DNA of 64,000 nucleotides from Paracoccus shandongensis (GTDB lineage: Bacteria; Pseudomonadota; Alphaproteobacteria; Rhodobacterales; Rhodobacteraceae): assembly GCF_017315735.1 (NCBI RefSeq), contig NZ_JAFLRK010000004.1, positions 62,001 to 126,000 on the forward strand, read 5' to 3'. The translations under genes and the position numbers were made by a program. Shown piece after piece: positions 54,431-63,342 of this stretch. The notes beneath the pieces are model-generated. The model made no database searches, was not told where the DNA came from, and was given only the letters and a program-made list of their open reading frames with translations. Within the stretch, counting starts at the first letter, position 1, and each line of letters opens with the position of its first letter.

Positions 54431-55907
54431 CTGGCTTCCTTCCAATGTGATGATATTAATCTTGGGATGTCATCCTGCGGCGCTGACAGACGGGCTTTTA
54501 GTGCTTTCGGGTCAGGCTCATGACTTCCTGACCCTACAGCGGTCCCAAAATTCATCATCCGAAAGAATTGACTAATGTAGCTGGTTTGTATCGATTTTCC
54601 AAAACGCCAAAAAAGGGGCCGAAATGACCCGAAAAGATTTGATGTTTGGGAATGACTGCCATGCGCAAACGCAAGGATTGAACATGACAGCGAATCGGCT
54701 AAACCGACTACGGTTGTCTATAGCATGAAGCGGAATGAACAGCAAGCCCCATGAGGAATGAAGTCAGCAAAACCAAGCCCCCAATGAGGATTGAACTTGG
54801 CGTCGTCGCAGCGCAGTCTGACTTGTGAAAATTAAGAAGGGTATATGTGAAGATTCATTATGGACTCCATACCCAAGAATTAAGATGGGTATATGTTTCT
54901 TCACATATACCCTTTCTAATTTAGAGTAGATATTTGGCTTTCATAATTTGAAAAAATGAAATCCTTTATCAGGTGAGAGTTTGACGGCCTGCGGCCTAAG
55001 TGACTGCCTAATGTATGATGCCTATGGGATAAAGATCAAAGTCCTTCCTTCCTCACCAAGGCTCGTCGGAAGGGCATCGGCACGTTGCGCGCCCCGCTGA
55101 CCCGTTCTCTTGATAGTCCTTTATCATTTTTGACTAGAACCTTCAAAGACTGAAAATCTCTATGGGGTTCGGTTATCCGCTGCCGCGTCTAACCTCACTG
55201 TCTCATGATCATTTCGCATTGTTTGAAGATCATCGGCGAAGGCGATTGATAAATATTCTTTCCTGATAATCCCGTATTCCGTTTGGTTCGGCGTTCCGCC
55301 TCACGTCACATGTGCCGTTCTGCTGTCCTGCCGCTGCCGAACGACTCTTCGGTGGCGTTCTGGCGACAAAGCCCCGCACAAGCCGTAGAAAGCCCGCTGA
55401 TGGGGCTTAGCTATTCCTGGTAGGGTGAATACCCTCAACCCGCTTAAAAAGCCCCTAAAACGGCTAAATTTCAGGGATGAGTCAGCGCAGGGGCCGCAAA
55501 CGCGGGCGCTCGGGCGGGGAAATCCGGGCTTAGCCCTTTGGCGGCTTGTCGCCCCAAGAGTGGCCGTCATGTAGGGCTTCAGCATGAGGGAATCTCTTAC
55601 CCCTCTGGCGGCGTCTACAGCTGCCCCGTCGCGGATGAACCCATGCTGATGATCTTCGATGTTCCGCCACTGACAGGCGCCAATCCTGTAGCGTCACCCA
55701 TTTTGTCCAGCCAACTTCGAAGCTGTTGGCATAGACAAGGTAGTCACCAGTCAAGACCTTGCCGGAGCTGTCACGCCCCGGACCGGGTTAAAAATTCGTA
55801 AAGCTCCCTGCCAATATAGGTCTGCCATCCTAAACATTAGACTGGTGGTGTTGCGGTAGGCTCAATTTTTTGGTGGTAAATATCGTGTAGAATTGGTTGA
55901 GGGAAAG
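54431..55907. other. gene-poor island block with GGGTATATGT repeats
   Basis: About 1.48 kb with no convincing gene; short open frames at 55,301-55,801 conflict on both strands. It holds a hairpin GGGTCAGG / CCTGACCC (54509-54534), short GAGGATTGAAC-like repeats (54,673-54,796) and an iteron-like cluster at 54,831-54,914. It may carry a replication/transfer origin, regulatory RNA or decayed genes. Confidence 0.4.
54831..54914. repeat. three GGGTATATGT repeats, two direct and one inverted
   Basis: ATTAAGAAGGGTATATGT (54831-54848) recurs as ATTAAGATGGGTATATGT (54879-54896), one mismatch. An inverted copy, 54898-54914, is the perfect 17-base complement of 54837-54853. Spacing of the direct copies is 48 bases. 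Iteron, operator or hairpin roles are all possible. Confidence 0.75.
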
Positions 55908-56099
55908 ATGAAAAAGAAAATTTCCAGATCAGAAGCCTTAGATATTCTGGCTTCTATGCCATTGGAAAGTCCTGGGCGCTCGGAACTTGTTAGTATTGTT
56001 GGCTATGATCCGAATGAAAAGTGGGCTGGACCGCTAGGTGAACATTCCTTCATCATTGCGGAGATGATGCAGAAGAAGAATATCAAGCCGAAACTTTAA
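55908..56099 (+). CDS. 63-residue hypothetical protein
   Basis: ATG preceded by GAGGGAAAG. The product starts very basic (MKKKISRSEAL) and has a soluble, mixed composition (SIVGYDPNEKWAGPLGEHSF). No family recognised. It could start the two-gene unit with the next ORF 18 bases on. AT-rich codon use, like the rest of the island's left part. Confidence 0.55.
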   Translation: MKKKISRSEALDILASMPLESPGRSELVSIVGYDPNEKWAGPLGEHSFIIAEMMQKKNIKPKL

Positions 56100-56117
56100 C
56101 TATCTGGAAGACAAAGA

Positions 56118-56327
56118 TTGAGCGTTAGTGATAAGATCACTGCCCGCCTGGATGCGCTTGAGGCGGGACTTCGGGAGGGTAAGCATCTTGCGGGGGTTGA
56201 GGGCCGTTCCGAAATGACTGCTTTGTTAAGCAATGTAGCGAAGTTCTATTCTGCCATGGATGATGGCGAGCGCGACTTTGTAACTAGTGCTCGGATGGCT
56301 ATTGAGGAGCGTCTGGCGTGGTCGTGA
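56118..56327 (+). CDS. 69-residue hypothetical protein
   Basis: TTG start with GGAAG upstream. Short, helical and acidic (KITARLDALEAGLREGK, SNVAKFYSAMDDGERDFV). No family recognised. It directly follows the 63-residue gene and converges with the restriction gene after about 100 bases, so a small-protein pair such as a toxin-antitoxin or anti-restriction unit is conceivable but not shown. Confidence 0.5.
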   Translation: MSVSDKITARLDALEAGLREGKHLAGVEGRSEMTALLSNVAKFYSAMDDGERDFVTSARMAIEERLAWS

Positions 56328-56424
56328 GGCCCCATGAGCAACATGCAAATTTGGATGCAAACACCCGTTCAGAAAAGTGCGCTGGACAAAGGGCTATCGC
56401 TTGCCTTTCGTCCAGCGCGTGTTG

Positions 56425-59400
56425 TTACGCCTGTTCATTCAGCGGCGGCAGCGCCGCAACGATCCGCACGGTTTCCAAGCTGACGCGGATGATCCGCTTT
56501 ACCAGATCAACAATATAGCGCGGGTCTTCGGACCAGTCATTCGGATCGTTCCTGATGCCGCTTTCCTTGTGGATGGTTACAGCATAGCGTTCCATCACCC
56601 ATTCCAGCGCGGATTTGCCGTTCACCACATAGTCGTAGGCTTTTAGCGGGATGCCGCGCAGGGTGACATGCGCGTTGTAGACGATCACCGTTTTATCCTT
56701 TTCGCCACCGCGCTTGCCGAAGACCATTTTGTGAACGCGCCAGTCGGCGGCTTCCATTACTAGACGGCTGCAATCCTCGGTTAGCGGGTAGGGCTCCACC
56801 GTCTCGTATCCCAGGTGCCACTGTCCCAGTTCGCGGCCCGCATTGCTGAACGCGCGGAAGTTGGCGGCGAAGGGGATGCGGGGGACCATCTTTTTCAGGT
56901 CGGCGGCGAAGCGATCCTTGTATTCGGGGGAATGCAGGATGCCGTAGACATACCAGAAGATGTCTTCCTTGGTGATGCTGTCGTCTCCGTAGCGGCGGCG
57001 ATACTCACCCAGCGCCCAGTCGGAAATCGCATCGCGACGGATGTAGCCGTCTGCGTCGATCTGGGCGGCATCGGAGAACATTTCCGACTGCCGCTTGCTG
57101 CGGGAGTCCTCGGGGTTTTCAAACCAGTAGAGGGGGAAGGTCTGGCCGGAGTCGTGCATGTGGTAATTGGGCACGGCATCGCAGACGAGGGCAGAAAAGC
57201 CCTTCGACGCCCCGATACCTGTCACGGCAAACGCAAGGTTCTGATGCCGGGGTGTCGGAAACAGGCGGGGCTGTTGGTAGACCATTTCGTTCATGCGGCG
57301 GTCGAAGTAGAGCCATTGCCGTTGAAAGGGACGATAGGCCCCCTGCACAATAGCGTTGTTATCGAAGGCATAGCCTTTGTTTCGAGAGGCATCGGCTTTC
57401 AAAGCACGCGACCAACTGATCTTGCGTGCGTCGGTGTCGACGACTTTTTCCAGTAGCGGCCGTTCGTCCTTTTGCAGCCCACCGCAGACACGGGCGTAGC
57501 GGTCCCGCTCGGTCTCATAGGTTTCGATCATGCGGCCCATGTTCTCGGCCAGCGCCGCTCTGCCCGAGTTGTAAGCCCAGGCATCGCGCGAGGTCAGGAC
57601 TCCTTGGGAATACATATCGAAAATCGCGCCGCCCTCGGTGCCTTCCTTGTCGCCCAAGGGAACGAAGGCATCAAAGGCTGGATCGCGTTGATTGACCCAG
57701 TCGCCTTCGGCGTTAGGGCGCAAACGCTGCCATGTCATTCGGTCGATACTGCCGAAGTCGTCGACGATGGCTAGCTTTTCTTCGCGGGTGAGGTAATCGC
57801 CAATGTCATGGTAATGCAGCTGGCAGGGGCCTTCGTGGGCCGGGTCTTTCACCATGATGGTGATGGCAACCGGGGTGCGGGAACCTGAACCGAAAACCTT
57901 GCCGCCTTCACGCCGCGACTCTTCACCCGAAGTGCGCTGATTGCCTCGCAGGTTGAAGATGTAAAGGTGGCTAAATTCCTCGGCCAGCGACAGGCGCAGC
58001 CCGTCCATATTGTTGGCCTCAAGGAAAGACCCATTGGTCACATAGGCGACGATGCCGCGATCTTCGATCCGGTCGGATGCCCAGCGGATCGCTCGGATAT
58101 AACTGTCGTAGAGATTTTTTAGCAGCTTAGCATTTGATTTGGCAGCATAGGTTGACCGGATGCGCCCGTCCAGCGTGGGATAGGTCAGGTTCTTGTTATT
58201 GTCATTCTCGCTGTCTTGCTGCGCCGAATAGGGCGGGTTGCCGACGATTACCTGAATGGGCTGTGCCAGTTGCCGTTCGACCCGTTCGTTGTTTTCCGGC
58301 AAAACCACCCGGTCCACAAGATCGTCTTTCTCGGTCATCTGGAAAGTGTCGACCAGGATCATCCCGTCAAACGGGCGATAGCTGCCTGCCGCGCTGTGGT
58401 AGGCAGTCTCAATATTTACCGTGGCGATGTAATAGGCTAGCAGGACAAGTTCATTGGCATGCAGTTCATTATCGTATTTGCGGGCCAAATCTTCGGATTT
58501 GATCAACCCTGACTGGATCAGCCGGACAAGGAAGGTGCCTGTCCCGGTGAAGGGGTCAAGAATTTGCACCCCGTTGCTGGACAGTGATTGTCGGAAGTGA
58601 TGACGCAGGGCGGCATCGGCGCTGCGCAGGATAAAATCCACTACGGGCACGGGAGTGTATACAATACCAAGGCGTTCCGCCATGCGGGGGAAGGCATTGT
58701 TGAAGAACGTGTCATAAAGGTTGCGGATGATGTCTTGTTTCGACTTGTCGCTTTTTGCCAGGCTGATGCGTTCGCGCACGTTGTCGTAGAAGCGTTGCAT
58801 GCCCTCTGTCTCGCTGTCCACCGATCCAGCATCAAGCTTCTGGACAATGGCTTCCAGCGCCTTGCCTACGGCATTGTGGGCCGGGAAATCGGTCCCCGCA
58901 AACAGGGCCTGAAAGACAGGCATGGTCAGGATGTGCTGGGCCAGCATTTCCACGGCGTCTTCGGATGTGACGGCGGGGTTTAGCGTGTCTTGCAGGCCCT
59001 TAACGAAGCGGGCGAATTCCTCGGCCACCTCCGGGCTGCCCGCGATCATGGCGTTGATGCGAGCGATCAAGCGTTCGGCAACGGGACCAATGCTCTTGGC
59101 CCATTCACTCCAATACTCGCGGTCGCCCAGCTTCTTGGGGATAGCGGCATAAACGGCTTCGCTGATAGCGTCGATTGGCAGGGCCGGGAAATCCAAGGGC
59201 AGGGTATCGCCGCCGCCGCCTTCGCCCTCGCCGGTCTTTTCGCCGCCCGAAACAACCTTGATCTTGCGGCGGAACTCGGCTTCGTCGACCAAGCTGTCAT
59301 CATGGGCGCGAAGGGCCTTGATCACCTTCCAGATGCTGCGGAACTGCGGGTCGCCTTCGATGTAGTTGTTGTAGTCGGCCACGTTCTTGGATGGCATGCA

Positions 59401-61234
59401 GACGGGCAGGATGATGTAGCCGTATTTTTTGCCTTCCGCCTTGCGCATGACGCGACCGACTGACTGCACGATGTCGACGATGGATTCCCGAGTGTCGAAA
59501 AACACCACGGAGTCCAGCGCGGGAACGTCGATACCTTCTGACAGGCAACGGGCATTCGACAGGATACGGCACTTGCCCGAACCGGGGTTATCTTTCAGCC
59601 AGTCCAGCGCCGAAGACCGTTGCAGGGCGTTCATCGTGCCGTCGACATGTTGCAGGTGGCAATCCACCATGTCGGGCACTTCTTCGGGCTGATAGGTCTC
59701 GGCATAAAGTTCGGCCAGTTTGCCGAACACCTCGGTCATCTGTTGCGATGCCTTGATGGACCGCGAAAAGGCCACGGCGCGGCGCATCGGTTCGGTGTCT
59801 TCGGTCAGGTCTTCCTGTTCACCGTCCTCGTCTACCAGGACAAGACCCTTTTTCGAAAGGCCCTTCCAGCTACCCACGATCTTGGTGGCGAAGTTGATGT
59901 CGATAGCCTTCTTGTCATCCAGCCGATAGGCACGGTTGTAGCGGTTCGCTATGTCGCCCATCTTGTCCTGCTCAACGGCGACAATAAGCACCTTGTATTC
60001 TGACAGAAGGTCGCGTTCGACTGCCTTCCCGAACCCTAGCCGATAGAACTCTGGCCCAAAGGTATCGGGATCGTCCATTGAGAACAGGACAGCTTCGTTC
60101 TGATCGGCCTTGGTCTTGGATGCATCGGCATAGATGCGGGGCGTGGCGGTCATGTAGAGGCGCTTAGCCCCTCGCACGACGCCGTTGCTGTGGACCTTCA
60201 CGAAGTCTGATGGGTCTTCGCCCGGCAAGGTCAGGCCGGTTGTCCGGTGTGCCTCGTCGCATATTATCAAATCAAAATCGCCAAGCCCGGCGCGCTGGGC
60301 ATCCGCGACAACCTGGATGGACTGGTAGGTGGAAAAGACGACGACACGCCGCCCATGGGTCAGCGCCTGTGCCGCTGATGCTAGCTTGCGGGCGTCAGTA
60401 GTGGCCGGATAAGCAAGGTCATGGGTGCGAAGGTCTTCCTCATCACGGCCCACCTTGCTGTCGGAACAGACGACGAAGGCATGAATCGGGTCATGCGCCT
60501 GCGCTGTCCATTCCCGCAGCGTCTGTGCCACCAGTGAAATAGACGGGGCCAAGAATAGGACGCGCCCCCCCCTCGGGCACGATGCTTTCGGCCAGCCGCA
60601 GGGAGGTGAAGGTCTTGCCGGTGCCGCAGGCCATGATCAGCTTACCCCGGTCAACCGTTTCCATGCCGTCCAGCACGGCGGCGATGGCTTCATCCTGATG
60701 CGGCAGAGGGGTCTTCTTGGGGCGCAGGCGGATCAGGTCAGGCCGGGTGAGGCTGAATTCTGTCCAGTCAATTGGGCTTTCGGCAAGGTCGGACAGGCTG
60801 ATCCGAGAAACAGGGATGGTCTGCCCTTCGATGGCGCTTTCGGCGTTTCGGTTCCATTTGTCGGTGGTCGACACGACGATGCGGCGCGCGAACTGCTTGC
60901 TGCCATCATTGGTGGCGAACTGCTTGCCTGATGCCGACAGGAAGGAGTCGATGTCGGGTTTCTGGATCGTGTGGCTTGGGTCAAAGAATTTGCACTGAAT
61001 CGCCCAGTAGTCTCCGGTCGCCTTTTCACGGGCGACGAGATCGATGCCAGTATCTGCGCCCTTCCTGTCGGGCCATTCCTCCCAAAGCCAGACGTGTTCC
61101 AAGAGGTCGGAATACTGGGGGTCTTTGACAAGGTAGTTTGCGATCAGCCGTTCGAACATCCGGCCCTTGCCGCGCTCGTCGCTGGAAAGTTCTCGAAATT
61201 GCAAAAGGATTCGATCAATATCCTCGTGGCTCAT
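56425..61234 (-). CDS. Type ISP restriction-modification enzyme, frameshifted at a poly-G tract
   Basis: Reading through one extra base restores a 1,602-residue single-chain enzyme. The N-terminal Mrr-like nuclease has GIDLVA (D65) and QCKF (Q80-K82). The SF2 helicase has ACGTGKT at 202-208, DEAH at 326-329 and VGRVMRKAEG near 592-602. The gamma-class adenine methyltransferase has DPFTGTGTFL at 893-902 and NPPY at 999-1002. A large C-terminal target-recognition part follows. This is the LlaGI/BspLU11III-type layout and length. A run of eight G (60,565-60,572) puts the two halves out of frame; seven would give PEGGRVLFLAPSISL. As it stands, only a ~260-residue nuclease fragment and an orphan 3' part would be made. 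ATG 61234 has GAGGGGA. Confidence 0.85.
60565..60572 (-). repeat. G8 homopolymer inside the restriction gene
   Basis: Eight consecutive G on the coding strand, directly after the Walker A region. Tract length 7 gives a continuous frame, 8 breaks it. Such runs slip during replication and are known switches in phase-variable restriction genes; a sequencing error is the alternative. Confidence 0.85.
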
Positions 61235-61301
61235 GGCCGTCCCCTCAATGACTTTTCGAGCGTTAAACCACTTCCCTCCGCCTACCGACAAGCCGAAACA
61301 T

Positions 61302-62246
61302 CTATGCCTCGCGCGACCACATGCGCTGGGATTGAGTAAAATATTGCTGGTTTTTCTGCGCTTTGCGTGATTTTAGCCATCCCATGTCATAGCCGAAATG
61401 TTCGAAGAACTTAGTCTGGTCGGCGGTCAGCAGATGCACTGCCCGCCGGTCAGGAAAGAACGTCACCCCCTCACCATCGCGTCGTGTCTGGCGTCCGCTG
61501 GCTGTCCTACGTTCCGCCATGAGTGGGCGCAGGTGCATAGCCACCTTATCGGCGTGATGGGCCGAAGCTTGTTCGATGGACTGGAAAAAGGCGCTAACCA
61601 GCACATCGGCCAATTGCAGGCCCGCCTGGGTAGGGGCGTGGGCGAGTTCGATCAGGTTGTAGCGTAGCACCTCCGCAGAAATCTGCCGGGTGGATAGGTA
61701 AGTCGTTCCCGCCGTCGCCTGATTGATCAGTTGCTGCACGTAGGCTTTGAACTGCCCGAAGTGGTGCCCCCGACGACTCGCCATCACGATGCGCAAGACA
61801 GGCTTTTTCATCCCATGGCGCTGGGCGTGGTTCGCGACGTAGGCGGTCACTCTTTCCAACAGCAGGCGCACGACCCAGTTGTAAAGGTAGTCGCGCTGAT
61901 TGCTTGTGGCGGCGGCGGCACGGGCGTTGTGGTGGTTCACCATTGTTCGCTTGCAGGAGCACACGACAAAGCCACGCGCGGCATAGGTTTTAGTCGCCAG
62001 CGTCTGCGCAGCCTTCACCCGGTTCTTCGGGTGAAGCTTCTGGTAGTGCAGAACCCCTCCGGGTTGCCCCCCTATGGAGCGTAAGATTTCATCTCTGCGA
62101 CGATCCAAATCGGGTTCTGCCTCTGCCCGGATCAGATACCCGCCCAAACACAGCCATTCCGAGTTCCCATCCAACACGGAAGGCTTGAGGCGTTCAACCT
62201 TGTCGTCACCCGCCTCATCAATGAACAGTGTATAATGATGGTCCAT
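61302..62246 (-). CDS. DUF3800 domain protein
   Basis: 314 residues. The N-terminal LFIDEAGDD (D10) and a later DVLVSAFF-type segment preceded by LQLAD match DUF3800, an RNase H-like fold seen in mobile elements and defence islands. Conserved acidic residues suggest a metal-dependent nuclease. It ends 68 bases before the restriction gene start on the same strand, so it probably belongs to the same defence unit. Confidence 0.8.
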   Translation of the reverse strand: MDHHYTLFIDEAGDDKVERLKPSVLDGNSEWLCLGGYLIRAEAEPDLDRRRDEILRSIGGQPGGVLHYQKLHPKNRVKAAQTLATKTYAARGFVVCSCKRTMVNHHNARAAAATSNQRDYLYNWVVRLLLERVTAYVANHAQRHGMKKPVLRIVMASRRGHHFGQFKAYVQQLINQATAGTTYLSTRQISAEVLRYNLIELAHAPTQAGLQLADVLVSAFFQSIEQASAHHADKVAMHLRPLMAERRTASGRQTRRDGEGVTFFPDRRAVHLLTADQTKFFEHFGYDMGWLKSRKAQKNQQYFTQSQRMWSREA

Positions 62247-62408
62247 GGTCTAACCAACTTTGCGAATAGCAGGAAGATGAGAGGTTCGCTGGCATGGGTC
62301 AACGCTTCCTTCGCGGTTTTCCCCCATGATTTGCTTATCTAGGGCGTGGCCATGTTGAACATCTCCCAGAACAGCCATTAGCGTTCAAATAGAATGGGTT
62401 TGCATTTT

Positions 62409-62436
62409 TTAGACAAAAGTCTAAGATAGTCTAAGA
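62409..62436. repeat. TTAGAC/GTCTAA repeats before the recombinase gene
   Basis: TTAGAC-AAAA-GTCTAA (62409-62424) is a perfect dyad and AGTCTAAGA recurs directly (62418-62426, 62428-62436). It lies 28 bases before the recombinase start. Candidate res-type or autoregulatory site for the recombinase. Confidence 0.55.
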
Positions 62437-62463
62437 ATCGTGTTATACAGATGAGGCTAGTTC

Positions 62464-63021
62464 TTGCTCGTAGGTTACGCTCGCACTTCTACTCTTGACC
62501 AACTAGCGGGCATTGAAGCCCAATTACGTGATCTTCACTCCGCAGGGTGCGAGAAAATTTTTCGAGAGCAAATCTCGTCAGTTGATGTGGTGAAGCGAGA
62601 GCAATTAGCCGCTGCGGTAGACTTTCTTCGAGAAGGTGACACCCTCGTCGTGACCAAACTTGACCGCCTGGCGCGATCTGTTCCCCACATGCACGAACTA
62701 CTAAAACAGATTACTGCAAAGGGGGCAGCGCTCAACATCCTCGGGCTAGGGATCAATACTTCGACTCCTACTGGGATGCTCATGCTCAACATCCTGGGGG
62801 GCGTGGCAGAGTTCGAGAGGAGTATAATGCTTGAACGTCAGCGCGAAGGGATTGCCAAGGCCAGGGCCGAAGGCAAATACAAGGGTCGCGCACCAACAGC
62901 CCTTCGGAAGGTGGCCCAAGTCGTAGAACTTCGGGCTGCTGGTATAGGTGCGTCCGACATTGCTCGGCGGCTGGGTATCAGCCGGGCTAGCGTTTACAAT
63001 GTTCTGAAGTCAGGAGGATAA
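62464..63021 (+). CDS. Pin/Hin-family serine recombinase
   Basis: 185 residues. The catalytic serine is S9 (GYARTSTLDQ), with KLDRLARS and the conserved ILGGVAEFERSIMLER helix region, split here as LGGVAEFERS. The C-terminal helix-turn-helix (IGASDIARRLGISRASVYNVL in full; its core SDIARRLGIS) binds DNA. Such enzymes invert segments or resolve dimers. TTG start with GAGG upstream. It is too small and of the wrong class to be the dusA integrase. Confidence 0.93.
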   Translation: MLVGYARTSTLDQLAGIEAQLRDLHSAGCEKIFREQISSVDVVKREQLAAAVDFLREGDTLVVTKLDRLARSVPHMHELLKQITAKGAALNILGLGINTSTPTGMLMLNILGGVAEFERSIMLERQREGIAKARAEGKYKGRAPTALRKVAQVVELRAAGIGASDIARRLGISRASVYNVLKSGG

Positions 63022-63342
63022 ACTAACCGCGGCAGCAGTCACGCGCAGGGCGCCGAAGAAGCATGTTCTATCTAAAGCACGAAATCCATAATTTTTTACT
63101 GAAAAATTACAACTGGAAAATTCTATTATATAATTCCTGGGAGGGGATGATTCCGATAACATAGGAAATTAAAAAAATGTTCCAAATCAGTTTTATATCA
63201 ACGACTTGTCCTTTATCTAGGGTGAAAATTACACATTGTGCAAGATCAGGTCGTAGCGATAATTTCTGTTGCACGATAAGGGTGCATGTTGCACATTGCT
63301 AGCTAGTGCCACTAGTGCCACTTGCTACTTTGGTGATCTTTT
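63022..63342. promoter_or_regulatory. AT-rich region with TTGCAC motifs and CTAGTGCCA tandem
   Basis: 321 bases without a gene. TTGCAC occurs three times (inverse at 63238-63243, direct at 63269-63274 and 63289-63294), each in similar flanks, and CTAGTGCCA is repeated in tandem at about 63302-63320, directly before the next gene. Likely promoter with regulator sites. Confidence 0.4.

Noticed and set aside
54673-54796. Short GAGGATTGAAC-like repeats suggesting CRISPR
   Set aside because: Units are only about 11 bases and degenerate, spacing is irregular (about 57, 23 and 33 bases) and no cas gene is near.
55301-55801. Small open frames on both strands (up to 94 codons)
   Set aside because: They overlap each other in opposite directions, lack ribosome sites and match no family.
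56425-61291. Two separate genes, an Mrr-like nuclease and a helicase-methyltransferase
   Set aside because: The second part would start in the middle of the helicase core with no ribosome site. Joining through one base in the G-run recreates the exact Type ISP layout.
62464-63021. Serine recombinase as the integrase of the dusA island
   Set aside because: dusA islands use tyrosine integrases; this is a short Pin/Hin-type enzyme more suited to inversion or resolution.
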